Assembly: GCF_000955955.1 (NCBI RefSeq)
Contig: NZ_JYJG01000099.1
Coordinates: forward strand, 1 to 62,036
Length of the DNA stretch: 62,036 nt
Direction of reading: 5' to 3'
DNA from: Lentzea aerocolonigenes
GTDB lineage: Bacteria; Actinomycetota; Actinomycetes; Mycobacteriales; Pseudonocardiaceae
The notes under the pieces are model-generated. The model searched no databases. It was not told where the DNA came from and worked only from the letters and a program-made list of their open reading frames with translations. Made by a program: the position numbers and the translations under genes. Below are positions 34,201 to 43,630 of the stretch, in pieces (the stretch's first letter is position 1; each line of letters begins with the position of its first letter).

Positions 34201-35787
34201 GACGATCTCCTCGCGGATCGCGTCCAGCGGCGGGTTGGTGACCTGCGCGAAGTTCTGCACGAAGTAGTCGTAGAGCAACCGGGAACGCTGGCTGAGAGCC
34301 GCGACCGGCGTGTCCGTGCCCATCGAGGCGAGCGGCTCGGCACCCGTGATCGACATGGGCGTGAGCAGGATCCGCAGCTCCTCCTCGGTGTAGCCGAAGG
34401 TGAGCTGGCGGCGCACGACCGACTCGTGGCTCTGCACCACGTGCTCGCGGTCCGACAGGTCGGCGAGGTCGAGCAGACCGGCGTGCAGCCACTCGTCGTA
34501 GGGCTTCTCCGTGGCCAGCCCCGACTTGAACTCCTCGTCGTCGACGATGCGGCCCTGCGTGGTGTCCACCAGGAACATGCGACCGGGCTGCAGGCGCCCC
34601 TTCGCGACGACCTGGTCGGACGGCACGTCGAGCACACCGGTCTCGGACGCCAGCACGACCCGGCCGTCCTTGGTCTGCCACCAGCGGGCCGGGCGCAGGC
34701 CGTTGCGGTCGAGCACCGCGCCGACGAGCTCGCCGTCGGTGAACGTGACACACGCCGGACCGTCCCACGGCTCCATCAGCGAGGCGTGGAACTGGTAGAA
34801 CGCCCGGCGCTTCGGGTCCATCGTGGCGTGGTTCTCCCACGCCTCCGGGATCATCATCAGCACCGCGTGCGGCAGGCTGCGGCCGCCGAGGTGCAGCAGT
34901 TCCAGCACCTCGTCGAACGACGCCGAGTCCGACCCGTCGGGGTCGCAGATCGGGAAGAGCCGCGCGAGGTCGCCCGGGATGAGATCGCTGTCCAGCAACG
35001 CCTCGCGGGCGCGCATGCGGTTGCGGTTGCCGCGGACGGTGTTGATCTCACCGTTGTGCGCGACGAACCGGAACGGGTGCGCGAGCGGCCACGAGGGGAA
35101 CGTGTTCGTGGAGAAACGGCTGTGCACCAACGCGATCGCCGTGTAGAGGCGCTCGTCGTGCAGGTCCGGGAAGAACGCCGGCAACTGCTCGGTCGTCAGC
35201 ATTCCCTTGTAGACGATCGTGCGCGCGGACAGCGACGGGAAGTACACGCTGCCCTCGTGCTCCACCCGCTTGCGCAGGCAGAAAGCCAGGCGGTCGAGGG
35301 CGATGCCGGCCTCGTCCCGCGTGCCCTTCACGAAGAGCTGCGCGAAGTGCGGCGCCACGGACATGGCGGTCGGGCCGACGTTCGCCTTCTCGGCGTCGAC
35401 CGGGACATCGCGCCAGCCGAGAACAACGAGGTTCTCCTCTTCGGCAATGCGCTCGATGTCCTGCATTGCGGCGACACGTTCTTCGGATTCAAACGGCAGG
35501 AAGGCGATTCCCGCCGCGTACTGCCCGCGTTCCGGCAGCTCGAACTCGACGACCGCTCGCAAAAACTCGTCCGGCAGCTGAAGAAGGATGCCTGCACCGT
35601 CACCCGAGGTGGGTTCGGCGCCCGCGGCACCACGATGCTCCAGGTTGGCCAGCGCCGTCAGGGCATCGACGACGATGCCGTGGGAACGCCTGCCCTGGAT
35701 GTCGGCCACCATGGCGACACCACAGGCGTCGCGCTCATCAGCCGGGTCGTAAAGACCCTGGGGGCCGGGGATGGCGGAGAAGATCAC
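31264..35787 (-). CDS. gltB: Glutamate synthase large subunit
   Basis: A 1507-residue enzyme that makes glutamate from glutamine and 2-oxoglutarate. The propeptide is 21 residues and the mature N-terminal nucleophile is Cys22 in [12 protein letters not shown]. The glutaminase domain (22 to about 420), the central domain, the FMN-binding synthase domain with [17 protein letters not shown] and the Fe-S cysteines [19 protein letters not shown] are present. The C-terminal GXGXG beta-helix follows. The start is GTG, eight bases after GGAGG. With gltD it forms the main ammonia-assimilation enzyme. Confidence 0.97.
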   Translation of the reverse strand: MIFSAIPGPQGLYDPADERDACGVAMVADIQGRRSHGIVVDALTALANLEHRGAAGAEPTSGDGAGILLQLPDEFLRAVVEFELPERGQYAAGIAFLPFESEERVAAMQDIERIAEEENLVVLGWRDVPVDAEKANVGPTAMSVAPHFAQLFVKGTRDEAGIALDRLAFCLRKRVEHEGSVYFPSLSARTIVYKGMLTTEQLPAFFPDLHDERLYTAIALVHSRFSTNTFPSWPLAHPFRFVAHNGEINTVRGNRNRMRAREALLDSDLIPGDLARLFPICDPDGSDSASFDEVLELLHLGGRSLPHAVLMMIPEAWENHATMDPKRRAFYQFHASLMEPWDGPACVTFTDGELVGAVLDRNGLRPARWWQTKDGRVVLASETGVLDVPSDQVVAKGRLQPGRMFLVDTTQGRIVDDEEFKSGLATEKPYDEWLHAGLLDLADLSDREHVVQSHESVVRRQLTFGYTEEELRILLTPMSITGAEPLASMGTDTPVAALSQRSRLLYDYFVQNFAQVTNPPLDAIREEIVTSVKRVMGPEQNLLDPGPVSCRHVTLDYPVIDNDELAKLIHINDDGDLPGFACTVLSGLYEVDGGGEALTAAIERVRREASEAIANGARTLVLSDRDSDHRMAPIPSLLLVSAVHHHLVRTKERLRVALVVESGDCREVHHVAALLSYGAAAVNPYLAFETIEDLISQGAITGVPAHKAIRNYVKALVKGVLKIMSKMGISTVGAYTAAQIFEAVGLSNDLLDEYFTGTQSKLGGAGLDVLAEEVALRHRRAFPDNPTDRAHRRLEVGGEYSYRREGELHLFTPETVFLLQHATKTRKEDVFRQYTAEVERISRQGGTLRGLFKFRTEGRTPIPIDEVEPVSSIVKRFNTGAMSYGSISAEAHETLAIAMNRLGGRSNSGEGGEDRERLYDPERRSAVKQVASGRFGVTSEYLVNSTDIQIKMAQGAKPGEGGQLPGFKVYPWIARTRHSTPGVGLISPPPHHDIYSIEDLAQLIHDLKNANEQARVHVKLVSSIGVGTVAAGVAKAHADVVLISGYDGGTGASPMNSLKHAGTPWEIGLAETQQTLLLNGLRDRITVQVDGAMRTGRDVVVAALLGAEEFGFATAPLIVAGCVMMRVCHLDTCPVGVATQNPDLRARYTGQADHVVNFFEFIAQEARELLAELGFRTIDEAVGHAELLDKDDAIEHWKTEGLNLEPVFEVPETPYPTAKRKIRDQDHGLDKALDRTLIQLAEAALEDAHQVNLELPVRNVNRTVGTLLGAEVTRRYGGEGLEDDTIRVKLTGSAGQSLGAFLPRGITLEMVGDANDYVGKGLSGGRIIVRPHDDAPFRAEDQVIAGNVIGYGATSGEIFLRGRVGERFCVRNSGALLVAEGVGDHAFEYMTGGRAVVLGPTGRNVAAGMSGGIAYVLDLDPLSVNQEMVQLQRLNAEDLRWLKDAITKHHKATGSAVAASLLGDWTRRAGAFTKVMPGDFQRVMDAMRLARAEGRDVDQAVMEASRG

Positions 35788-36171
35788 TGCGCAGACCTCC
35801 TTCGTCGTCCTCGCTAAAGAACAAAGTCCTCGTGCTCAGACCTCGAACCAACAGGTGGGAGCACGGGACGACGATGGCCCGCGTGTTGACGCGACTTTAA
35901 CAGCCGCGAAACCCAGGGACACCCGCCAATGGGTGATCTAGGTCATGGAAGCGTAACGATTTCCCAGCGCTGAGCGACATTGCAGCGAACGTCGAGCTTC
36001 GTTACGGCCGCGTAAGCGTAACTGAACGTTCAACATCGACTGTGCTGATGAGAGCTGCGTGACAATCACGGTTTGACACTGGTTCCGCTGGGTAGCGCAG
36101 TGTTCTGCCTGGTCCGCGCCGTCCCGTCTCAGTTAGTGGACGTTCACCGGCTTTCGTTCACGTGCAAAAGA
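35788..36171. other. Gene-free gap upstream of gltB
   Basis: About 380 bases without a credible gene on either strand. It must hold the gltB promoter. Several GTAAC/GTTAC pentamers are seen (around 35951-35955, 36000-36004, 36016-36020) but do not fit the spacing of a GlnR box. A stretch near 36090-36125 looks like the D-arm of a tRNA but lacks the remaining arms. Confidence 0.5.
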
Positions 36172-36220
36172 CCGAGGTCCCGTTCACCCCGCGCCGCATG
36201 CGGGGAGAACGGGACCTCGG
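36172..36220 (-). terminator. Strong nested hairpin downstream of the symporter gene
   Basis: CCGAGGTCCCGTTC (36172-36185) pairs perfectly with GAACGGGACCTCGG (36207-36220), and an inner CCCGC/GCGGG stem forms inside the loop. It lies about 68 bases beyond the symporter stop and behind a smaller hairpin at 36243-36278. Confidence 0.8.
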
Positions 36221-36242
36221 CATTCATGGAGCTTGCTGGTCT

Positions 36243-36278
36243 CGTGACCGGAGACGGGGAGAGACGCCCCCGGTCACG
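36243..36278 (-). terminator. First hairpin of a double terminator
   Basis: CGTGACCGG (36243-36251) pairs with CCGGTCACG (36270-36278), ten bases after the symporter stop. Together with the hairpin at 36172-36220 it forms a tandem terminator separating the symporter gene from gltB. Confidence 0.65.
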
Positions 36279-36287
36279 GACGTTCCT

Positions 36288-37634
36288 CTAGTGAGCAGCG
36301 GCGAGCTTGTCCTCGGCGTGCTGCTTCTCGAGCAGGTCGTCCACGTCGACCAGGTCCGGGTTGTCCAGGACCTCGGTGAGACGCTCCTTGTCGAGCCCCT
36401 TCTGCCAGGCGGCGACCACGAGCGAGCCGACACCGTTGCCGATCACGTTGGTGATGGCGCGGGCCTCGGACATGAAGCGGTCGATGCCGACGATCAGCGC
36501 GATGCCGACCGCGGGGATGGCCGAGTGCGCCTCGAACGCCTGCAGCGAGGCGGCCAGGGTGACGAGGCCGGCACCGGTGACGCCCGCCGCGCCCTTCGAC
36601 GCGATCAGCATGAACAGCAGCAGGCCGATCTGGACACCGATCGACACGTCGTGACCGGTGGCCTGGGCGATGAAGATGGCGCCCATGGTCAGGTAGATGC
36701 ACGTGCCGTCGAGGTTGAACGAGTAGCCCGTCGGGATGGTGAGGCCCACGACCGACTTCTGCGCGCCCGCCGCCTCCAGCTTGACCATCATGCGCGGCAG
36801 CACCGACTCGGACGACGAGGTGCCGAGCACGATCAGGATCTCGTCCTTGATGTAGCGCAGGAACTTCAGCAGGCTGAAGCCCGCGATCCGCGCCACGATG
36901 CCGAGCACGACGATGATGAACAGCAGACACGTCAGGTAGAACGAGCCCATCAACCACAGCAGCTTGCTGAGGATGCCGCCGCCGAACTTGCCGACGGTGT
37001 AGGCGATGCCGCCGAAGGCACCGATCGGCGCCGCGTACATGACGATCTTGATGATGCCGAACATGACCTTGGAGAGCGTCTCCATCGCGGACACGACCTT
37101 GGCACCGCGCTCGCCCATGCCGGCGACCGCGACGGCCACGAGGATCGCGACCACGAGGACCTGGATCAGCTGACCGTCCGTGAAAGCGCTGACGAACGAC
37201 TTCGGTACCAGGCTCAGGATGAAGCCGGTGACTCCGGTCTCGGCGGTCGACGCGGACTTCAGCGTGTCCTTGGCCGCCGCCTCGTTCAGCGCGATCTCAC
37301 CACCGTGGTGACCCGGCGCCACGATGTTGACGACGATGAGGCCGATCGCCAGCGCGACCGTGGTCATCGCGGTGAAGTAGAGAATCGTGCGCAGCGCCAG
37401 CCCGCCGGCCTTCGCCAGGTTTCCGAGACCCGCGATGCCGACGATGATCGTCGCGAAGATGGTCGGCGCGATGACGACCTTGACGAGGTTGACGAACAGG
37501 TCGGCGAGCCACTTCATCTCGGACGCCTGTTTGGGGAACAGGAAGCCGACGGCCGCGCCCAGCACGATGGAGACCAGCACCCAGAAGTAAAGGTGCTTGT
37601 AGATCGGTTTGCGGCCTGTGCTCGTGGTCGCCAC
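36288..37634 (-). CDS. Dicarboxylate/amino acid:cation symporter (DctA/GltP family, DAACS)
   Basis: A 448-residue membrane protein that takes up glutamate, aspartate or C4-dicarboxylates with H+ or Na+. DAACS signatures: the Ser-rich re-entrant loop TSSSESVLPRMM, GYSFNLDGTCIYLTMGAIFIAQA, and the closing NVIGNGVGSLVVAAWQKG. Eight hydrophobic helices and two hairpins can be followed. Starts at the GTG 37634 right after AAGGAGG. Lies between gltB and a binding-lipoprotein/two-component locus; a link to glutamate supply is plausible but unproven. Confidence 0.92.
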   Translation of the reverse strand: MATTSTGRKPIYKHLYFWVLVSIVLGAAVGFLFPKQASEMKWLADLFVNLVKVVIAPTIFATIIVGIAGLGNLAKAGGLALRTILYFTAMTTVALAIGLIVVNIVAPGHHGGEIALNEAAAKDTLKSASTAETGVTGFILSLVPKSFVSAFTDGQLIQVLVVAILVAVAVAGMGERGAKVVSAMETLSKVMFGIIKIVMYAAPIGAFGGIAYTVGKFGGGILSKLLWLMGSFYLTCLLFIIVVLGIVARIAGFSLLKFLRYIKDEILIVLGTSSSESVLPRMMVKLEAAGAQKSVVGLTIPTGYSFNLDGTCIYLTMGAIFIAQATGHDVSIGVQIGLLLFMLIASKGAAGVTGAGLVTLAASLQAFEAHSAIPAVGIALIVGIDRFMSEARAITNVIGNGVGSLVVAAWQKGLDKERLTEVLDNPDLVDVDDLLEKQHAEDKLAAAH

Positions 37635-37745
37635 GGTTCCTCCTTGAACTTCGCGTTGGGAGTGAGGGTGAGCCGCGCCACGGTCACCTACAAGCCGACA
37701 CACGGAAACTTCAGACACCTCTGACGTAACGGCTAGTCTTCTTCT

Positions 37746-38645
37746 GTGTCGCTCAGCCGTCGCACACTTCTGGTAGGGGCCGCACTCGGTCTCGCCGGGT
37801 GTACCCAGCGCAAGGTCGAGGCACCCGCTGAGCTGGTGCTCGCGACAGGGCCGGACGGTGCCGTGTTCCGCGAGGTCGGAGGCGCGCTGGCCGAGGCGCT
37901 GGCCGAGCAGTTGCCCGGTACCAAGGTCATCCCGCTGCCCACCGGGGCGTCCGTCGAGAACCTGGCGCTGCTGGCGTCCGGCAGGGCCCAGCTCGCCCTG
38001 TCCTCTTTGGACCCCATCGACGCCCCCGAGAAGGTGCGCGCGGTCGGGCGGCTCTACGACAGCTTCATGCAGATCGCGGTGCCGTCGGTGTCGCCGATCG
38101 AGCACTTCCGCGACCTGGCGGGCAAACGAATCTCGTTGGGCCCCAAGGGATCTGGCACCGAGTTCACCGCCACGCGGATGCTGAACCACTTCGGCATGTC
38201 CGCATTGGACGAACGCATGGGGCACGCGGAGGCGTCGCGCAGGGTCGCCGAAGGCTCGCTCGACGCGATGCTCGCGCTGACCGGAATCCCGACGCCCGCG
38301 ATCACCGATCTGCGCGGCAACGTCCGGCTGATCGACATCCCGCAGGAGGCGATCCAGTTCGCGGACACCTTCCGCGGCCCGTACATCCCGGCGACGATCC
38401 CCGCGAAGACCTACGAGGCGCTGCCGTCGAACAAGACCTTCGCGGTGCCGAACCTGCTGCTCGCGCACGAGTCGCTGAGCGCGGACGTCGTCGAGGTCGT
38501 GACCCGCACGGTGTTCACCGAGACCGCGCGGATCGTGGGCGGTCACCCGGAGGCGGCGCGGATCAACGTCCGGACCGGGATAGCGACCGGGCTGGTGCCG
38601 TTGCACGACGGTGCCGCGCGCTGGTTCCGGTCCGTCAAGCGCTGA
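37746..38645 (+). CDS. TAXI-family solute-binding lipoprotein
   Basis: A 299-residue periplasmic-type binding protein anchored as a lipoprotein: twin-Arg-like start SLSRRTLLVGAALGLAGC with lipobox LAGC. The mature part is TAXI/NMT1-like: LATGPDGAVFREVGGALAEAL, GRAQLALSSLDP, GKRISLGPKGSGTEFTATRML. TAXI proteins usually deliver dicarboxylates such as glutamate to TRAP permeases, but no TRAP membrane subunit is encoded nearby. GTG start, 111 bases from the divergent symporter. Its end overlaps the convergent kinase gene by 11 bases. Confidence 0.88.
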   Translation: MSLSRRTLLVGAALGLAGCTQRKVEAPAELVLATGPDGAVFREVGGALAEALAEQLPGTKVIPLPTGASVENLALLASGRAQLALSSLDPIDAPEKVRAVGRLYDSFMQIAVPSVSPIEHFRDLAGKRISLGPKGSGTEFTATRMLNHFGMSALDERMGHAEASRRVAEGSLDAMLALTGIPTPAITDLRGNVRLIDIPQEAIQFADTFRGPYIPATIPAKTYEALPSNKTFAVPNLLLAHESLSADVVEVVTRTVFTETARIVGGHPEAARINVRTGIATGLVPLHDGAARWFRSVKR

Positions 38646-39984
38646 GAGCGACCTTCACGTCGAGGCCGGGCCCGGCGTCGTGCAAGGTCAACGAGCCGCC
38701 CGCCGACTCGATCAGCTCGGCGCAGATCGCGAGACCAAGGCCGGTGCCCGCGATGTTCTGGTGCTTCGTGGCCCGCCAGAACCGGTGCAACGCCTGCTCG
38801 CGTTCCTCGGCGGTCAGGCCGTCGCCGTTGTCGACGACGTGCAGCTCACCAGATTGACCGGTGATCCGGACCTCGGTGGCGTTGGCGAGCCGCAGCGCGT
38901 TGCTGACCAGCTCGTCCAGCACGCTGCCGAGCCCGCCGGGCGGTTCCTGCATGGTGAGGCCGGCCGGGATCTCGATCTTGAGCTCGACGCCGGACTTCTT
39001 CGCGAGCGCCTGCCAGGAGGGTTTGTGGGTGACGAGCAACTGGTCGATCTCGACCGGCTCGGTCTTGCGCGCACTGTCCAGGCGAGTGGCGGCGAGCAGC
39101 GTGTCGAGCACGCGGCCCATCTCCTCGGCCTCCTCGACGGCGATCTGGTGCGCCTCCTGGCCGTGCTCGCCTTCCACGTGCGGCGAGAGGTTGTCGACAG
39201 CGAGCCTCAGGCTGGCCAGCGGGTTGCGCAGCTGGTGCGAGGCATCGGCGACGAACGCCTTCTGCCTGTTCAGAGCCTTGCCGACGACGTCGACCATGGT
39301 GTTGAAGCTGCGTGCGAGCCGGCGCAGTTCGGGAGGCCCGCCGATTTCGTCCGCTCGCACGTCGAGGTTGCCGGCCGCGACCGCCGCGGTGGCCTCGTCG
39401 AGCCTGCGGACCGGCCGCAGCACCCACCGCGACATGGGCCAGGCGGCCGCGACCACGGCCAGCATCGGGGCGAGACCGGCCAGTGCCATGAGCCCCCACT
39501 GGCGCAGGATCTCGGCGCGCAGAGCACCGGTCTGCGAAATGGTGACGACCGCGGCGACCGCCTCGCTGTCGCGGCCGACCGGTTCCACGACGACCATCGG
39601 CCCGGTGCGCCACGGCCAGCCCGCGTAGTCGGTGTCCGGCTGGATGCCGTTGAGCGCCTCGTTCAGCACCGCGACGACGCCGGGATCGTTGGTGGGGTTG
39701 AAGCCGCGCCGCGAGGTGAGCAGCAGCCGCTTGTCCGCGCTGACCAGGGCGACCGGGATGTCGAAGAGCTGGTCGTAGCGCTGGATCTCGAAGTCCAGCG
39801 CGACCAGCCGGTCGGACTGCAGCGCGCTCTCCGCGAGCGATGCGAACCGTCGCGCGTCACCGAGCCGGTCGAGGTAGGTGACCTGGGTCTCGCGCTGCAC
39901 GACCGCGGACGCCAACGGGATGCCGAGCGCCGCGACCAGGGCGACGAGCAGCGGAACGGTGATGACGAGCAGTCGGCGGAGCAT
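38635..39984 (-). CDS. Sensor histidine kinase
   Basis: A 449-residue membrane kinase. Helix 1 (about 5-28), an extracellular sensing domain (about 30-162), helix 2 (about 163-185), HAMP (188-238), then the phospho-acceptor helix with His250 in DASHQLRNPLASLRL. The ATPase domain has ELVSNALRLAN (N box), VVDNGDGL (G1) and GTGLGLAICAELIESAGG (G2). The partner is the response regulator 48 bases upstream. Opposing the TAXI lipoprotein gene, it may sense the same solute, as in tricarboxylate systems (inference). Confidence 0.93.
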   Translation of the reverse strand: MLRRLLVITVPLLVALVAALGIPLASAVVQRETQVTYLDRLGDARRFASLAESALQSDRLVALDFEIQRYDQLFDIPVALVSADKRLLLTSRRGFNPTNDPGVVAVLNEALNGIQPDTDYAGWPWRTGPMVVVEPVGRDSEAVAAVVTISQTGALRAEILRQWGLMALAGLAPMLAVVAAAWPMSRWVLRPVRRLDEATAAVAAGNLDVRADEIGGPPELRRLARSFNTMVDVVGKALNRQKAFVADASHQLRNPLASLRLAVDNLSPHVEGEHGQEAHQIAVEEAEEMGRVLDTLLAATRLDSARKTEPVEIDQLLVTHKPSWQALAKKSGVELKIEIPAGLTMQEPPGGLGSVLDELVSNALRLANATEVRITGQSGELHVVDNGDGLTAEEREQALHRFWRATKHQNIAGTGLGLAICAELIESAGGSLTLHDAGPGLDVKVALSA

Positions 39985-40032
39985 CAGCGGTGATTGTTCC
40001 GCAACTGTCAGTCGATGTCTCTTGGAGCCTCG

Positions 40033-40695
40033 TCACGTGGCGAGGCGGTAGCCGACGCCCCGGACCGTCTCGATCTTGACGTGCTCGCCCAGCTTGCCGC
40101 GCAACGCCGCGATGTGGGTGTCGAGCGTCCGCGACGGTGCCTCCCAGTGCGCCTGCCACACCTGGTCGACGATGAAGTCGCGGCTCACCACCTCGCCCTT
40201 GCGGGTGGCGAGCAGCGCCAGCAGGTCGAACTCCTTGCGGGTCAACGACAGCTGCTGCCCGGCGAGCGTGACCGTGCGCGTCGAGGTGATGATCTGCAGC
40301 GGCCCGACCTCGACCGGGGCCTCGCTCTCCGGTCCCGCGCGGTGCGTGCGGGTTCTCCTGAGCACTGCCTCGATGCGCGCGAGCAGCTCGGACGTGCCGA
40401 ACGGCTTCACCACGTAGTCGTCGGCACCCGCCCGCAGCCCGAGCACGCGTTCGCGCTCCTCACCGCGGGCGGTCACCGTGATCACCGCCGTGCCCGGCCG
40501 GTGCCGCAGCTCACGCAGCACGTCCAGGCCGTCGCCGTCGGGCAGGCCCAGGTCGAGCAGCACGACGTCAGCCGGCGCGGCTTTGAGGGCGTCGGCGGCC
40601 GTGGCCACCCGATGCACCTCGTAGCCGGCGTGCCGCAGCGCGGTCAGCAGGCCTCTGGCCACCCGGTCGTCATCCTCGACGACGAGCACGCGCAC
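40033..40695 (-). CDS. Response regulator, OmpR/PhoB type
   Basis: A 220-residue regulator. The receiver domain has acidic pocket VVEDDD, phospho-acceptor Asp48 in VLLDLGLPDGDG, and Lys in VKPFGTSELLARI. The C-terminal winged helix contains LTRKEFDLLALLATRKGEVVSRDFI and RTLDTHIAALRGKLG, ending VRGVGYRL. It is three bases downstream of lgt and upstream of its kinase, so an lgt-regulator-kinase transcript is likely. Confidence 0.95.
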   Translation of the reverse strand: MRVLVVEDDDRVARGLLTALRHAGYEVHRVATAADALKAAPADVVLLDLGLPDGDGLDVLRELRHRPGTAVITVTARGEERERVLGLRAGADDYVVKPFGTSELLARIEAVLRRTRTHRAGPESEAPVEVGPLQIITSTRTVTLAGQQLSLTRKEFDLLALLATRKGEVVSRDFIVDQVWQAHWEAPSRTLDTHIAALRGKLGEHVKIETVRGVGYRLAT

Positions 40696-40698
40696 AGA

Positions 40699-41688
40699 TC
40701 ACTCCGGTTTGACGGACTCCGTGGAGTTGACGGGTTCCTTGGAGTCGTTCTCGTCCTTGACGTCTTCTTTTGCGACGACGTCCTCGGGCTCGGCGACAGG
40801 TTGCCCGTCGGCCGGCTTGTCGGTGGCTCGCAGCGCGATGATGTCCTCACGCTCGCCACGCGACCTGGCGACGAGGAAGTAGACGACCGCGCCGATGAAC
40901 ACCAGCGCCGACACGAACACGTTGACGCGCGTGCCGAAGATCAGCGTCGCCTCGTCCGTGCGCATCAGCTCGATCCAGAACCGCCCGGCCGTGTAGCCCG
41001 CGACGTAGAGCGCGAACGCCCGCCCGTGACCCAGCCGGAACTTGCGGTCGGCCCACACGATCAGCAGCGCGACGCCGAGGTTCCACAGCAGTTCGTAGAG
41101 GAACGTCGGGTGCACGATCTGGATCGGCGTGTGGTCGACCGCGACACCGGCCAGCGCGTCGTCCCGTCCGTCCGGCGTGACGCGGCGGTAGATCTCCAGA
41201 CCCCACGGCAACGTCGTGTCGCCGCCGTAGAGCTCCTGGTTGAAGTAGTTGCCCAGCCGTCCGATGGCCTGCGCCACGACGATGCCGGGAGCCAGCGCGT
41301 CCGCCATCGCGGGCAGCGGGATGCCCTTGCGCCGGCAGCCGATCCACGCGCCCACCGCGCCGAGGGCGATCGCACCCCAGATGCCGAGGCCACCGTTCCA
41401 GATCTCGAGCGCCGCGAGCGGGTTCTTCCCCGGCCCGAAGTACTTCTGGTTGTCGGTGATGACGTGGTAGAGCCGCCCACCGACGAGGCCGAACGGCACC
41501 GCCCACACGGCGATGTCGGTCACCTCGCCCTTGATGCCTCCGCGGGCCACCCAGCGGCGCTCACCCCACCAGATGGCGATGATGATGCCGGCGATGATGC
41601 ACAGCGCGTAGGCCCTGATGGGGAGCGGACCGAGGTACCAAACACCTTGGTCGGGGCTCGGGATCGTGGCCAGGATGCCGTTCAACAC
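40699..41688 (-). CDS. lgt: Prolipoprotein diacylglyceryl transferase
   Basis: Membrane enzyme of 329 residues that adds diacylglycerol to the lipobox cysteine of prelipoproteins, for example those at 12944 and 37746. The Lgt signature GRLGNYFNQELYGGDT is present, with GLVGGRLYHVITD and WNGGLGIWGAI earlier, and seven hydrophobic helices. A C-terminal acidic, Lys/Glu-rich tail of about 55 residues is typical of actinobacteria. GTG start. In other actinobacteria lgt follows trpA; here two genes (monooxygenase and Uma2) intervene. Confidence 0.96.
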   Translation of the reverse strand: MLNGILATIPSPDQGVWYLGPLPIRAYALCIIAGIIIAIWWGERRWVARGGIKGEVTDIAVWAVPFGLVGGRLYHVITDNQKYFGPGKNPLAALEIWNGGLGIWGAIALGAVGAWIGCRRKGIPLPAMADALAPGIVVAQAIGRLGNYFNQELYGGDTTLPWGLEIYRRVTPDGRDDALAGVAVDHTPIQIVHPTFLYELLWNLGVALLIVWADRKFRLGHGRAFALYVAGYTAGRFWIELMRTDEATLIFGTRVNVFVSALVFIGAVVYFLVARSRGEREDIIALRATDKPADGQPVAEPEDVVAKEDVKDENDSKEPVNSTESVKPE

Positions 41689-41818
41689 GCGCTCACCGTA
41701 CCGGTGGGCCCGGTCGCGTCTCCCTGCGACGCTCCTTCGTTAGGGGTTCGCGACCTAGGTGAGCTTCGCATGAGGTTCTTAGTGAGTTCGTGATCGCCGA
41801 GCCGAGATACTCGGACGC

Positions 41819-42967
41819 ATGACGGTCCTGGTGGTCGGTGGCGGCATCGGTGGTCTGGCTACGGCACTCGGACTGGCACGGGCCGGTCATCGCGTCACGG
41901 TGCTCGAGTCCGCGGCGGTGTTCGAGGAGATCGGCGCCGGTATCCAGGTCGGGCCGAACGGGTTCCGCATGCTCGACTCGCTGGGCGTGGGGGCCGTGGT
42001 GCGCTCACGAGCCGTGCACGTGGACTCGTTGCGGCTGCGCTGCGGGATCTCCGGTTCGCTGATCTCTTCGTTACCCATCGACTCCGCTTTCCAGGAGCGG
42101 TTCGGAACGTATGCAGTAGTCCATCGCAACGACGTGCTGACACCGTTGCTCGACGCGTGCCAGAACGACGAGCGCGTCGACCTGCGGGTCAACAGCGGCG
42201 TCGAGGATTACATACAGGATTCTGCAGGCGTCACGGCTGTGCTGCGGTCGGGCGATCGCGTGCACGGGACGGCGTTGGTTGGCGCGGACGGTTTGCGTTC
42301 GGCGATCCGCAGGCAGCTCGTGGGCGACGGCGATCCGCAGGTGTCCGGGCACACGACGTTCCGGGCGGTCATTCCGGCCTCGGACGTGCCGCGCGAGCTC
42401 AAGGAGAACGTCGTCACGCTCTGGGCCGGGCCGCGCTACCACGTCGTTTGGTATGTGATCGCCGGTGGACGGTATGTGAACCTCGTGGCGACGACCGACA
42501 ACGGCGCTGCGGACCCGATGACCGGCAAGCCCGTCGAGCACGAGGACGTGGTGCGGCACTTCAGGCCGTTGTGCGACGACGCCGCGCGGATCATGGAACT
42601 GGCCGACGAGTGGCGGGCGTGGGTGCTGTGCGACCGTGCACCTGTTGCGACCTGGCAGGACTCGCGCGTCGTGCTGCTCGGCGATGCCGCCCACCCCGTG
42701 CTGCAGTACGCGGCTCAGGGGGCGTGCCAGGCGCTGGAGGACGCCGTGTGCCTCTCGTCGGTGTTCGATCCACGGGACGTGAGTGGCTCTTTTGCCCGGT
42801 ACGTGTCTCTGCGTGGAGAGAGGACCGCGCGCGTCCACCACGTCGCACGGTTGATGGGACGGGAGGTCTACCACCCGGCCGGTGCCGCCGCCGACGCCCG
42901 CAACGCGATGTTCGCCTCGTGGACCTCGGCTGACCTGCACGAACAGCTGGAGTGGCTCTACGGCTAG
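41819..42967 (+). CDS. FAD-dependent monooxygenase
   Basis: A 382-residue group A flavin hydroxylase of the salicylate/3-hydroxybenzoate hydroxylase type. FAD motif VVGGGIGGLATALGLARAGH at the start, the DG motif LVGADGLRSAIRR in the middle, and GDAAHPVLQYAAQGACQALEDA for the ribityl chain. The family hydroxylates aromatic compounds with NAD(P)H and O2; the substrate is unknown. It starts at ATG 41819, divergent from lgt, and its end overlaps Uma2 by four bases. Confidence 0.9.
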   Translation: MTVLVVGGGIGGLATALGLARAGHRVTVLESAAVFEEIGAGIQVGPNGFRMLDSLGVGAVVRSRAVHVDSLRLRCGISGSLISSLPIDSAFQERFGTYAVVHRNDVLTPLLDACQNDERVDLRVNSGVEDYIQDSAGVTAVLRSGDRVHGTALVGADGLRSAIRRQLVGDGDPQVSGHTTFRAVIPASDVPRELKENVVTLWAGPRYHVVWYVIAGGRYVNLVATTDNGAADPMTGKPVEHEDVVRHFRPLCDDAARIMELADEWRAWVLCDRAPVATWQDSRVVLLGDAAHPVLQYAAQGACQALEDAVCLSSVFDPRDVSGSFARYVSLRGERTARVHHVARLMGREVYHPAGAAADARNAMFASWTSADLHEQLEWLYG

Positions 42968-43524
42968 AACGTGATGGTGACCGGGAACGGTCGCTTGATC
43001 GTCAGCACGCCGTTCTCGCTCCGTGCAATCTCGATGTACTGACCCTCGTCGCCGAGTTCGAGCAAGGTCGCCTCTGGAACGTCCTTCACCGGATCGATGA
43101 TCAAGTAGTAGGACACACCGGCTTCGGCATACACCTGGCGCTTGACCACCAGATCCTTCAGCCGGGTGCTCTTCGAAAGCACCTCGCCCGCGAGCAGCAC
43201 GTTGGAGACCGGGAACGTGATGTCGGCATCACACGGTTCGATCACGGTGAAGTCGGGGATCAACAGCCGACCGGTGGTCAGCTCTACGTTGAGCTCGACG
43301 GTCGCCGCGAACTCCGGCGGACACGCACTGTCCAGTGCTGCGAACATCTTGCCCACCAGCAGCTGATGCCGGTAGCTCCCCAGCGGGCTCACGTAGAGCA
43401 TCCCGTCAACGAGTTCGATGCGCTGACTGTTGTCTTCCGGCAACGCGAGGACGTCTTCGAGCGTCCAGGGACCCTTGTGGTTGGGCAGCAGGAACTCGGT
43501 TTTGGCTTCAGCTGGAGCCGCCAC
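42964..43524 (-). CDS. Uma2 family putative endonuclease (DUF820)
   Basis: A 186-residue protein of the PD-(D/E)XK-like Uma2 family. The expected acidic positions are in IPDFTVIE and AGEVLSKSTRLKDLVVKRQVYAEAGV, with YYLIIDP after them. These genes are very numerous in actinobacteria and cyanobacteria; they are predicted nucleases linked loosely to mobile elements, with no clear biological role. GTG start. Confidence 0.88.
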   Translation of the reverse strand: MAAPAEAKTEFLLPNHKGPWTLEDVLALPEDNSQRIELVDGMLYVSPLGSYRHQLLVGKMFAALDSACPPEFAATVELNVELTTGRLLIPDFTVIEPCDADITFPVSNVLLAGEVLSKSTRLKDLVVKRQVYAEAGVSYYLIIDPVKDVPEATLLELGDEGQYIEIARSENGVLTIKRPFPVTITF

Positions 43525-43543
43525 TGAGCATCACCTCCGAAAA

Positions 43544-43578
43544 CCGCCCGGCGACCACCAGTGTGGCACGCCGGGCGG
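43544..43578 (-). terminator. Terminator of the trp operon
   Basis: CCGCCCGGCG (43544-43553) pairs perfectly with CGCCGGGCGG (43569-43578) around 15 bases; flanking AA/TT extends the stem. It lies 52 bases beyond the trpA stop and before the Uma2 gene. Confidence 0.75.
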
Positions 43579-43630
43579 GTTGCTGGCTTGCGCATACAGC
43601 CAAGATCGCGCTTGGAGGAACTCCATGCCA

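Noticed and set aside
31249..35817. A 1522-residue plus-strand frame opposite gltB
   Set aside because: Pure shadow of the GC-rich gltB codons; composition dominated by Arg, Val, Leu, Asp and Gln, no start signal.
35941..36030. Possible GlnR boxes upstream of gltB
   Set aside because: GTAAC/GTTAC pentamers occur, but the paired GAAAC half-sites at n6 spacing are absent.
36088..36130. tRNA-like stretch (GGGTAGCGCAG resembles a D-arm)
   Set aside because: No acceptor stem, anticodon arm or T-loop (GTTCGA) can be completed around it.
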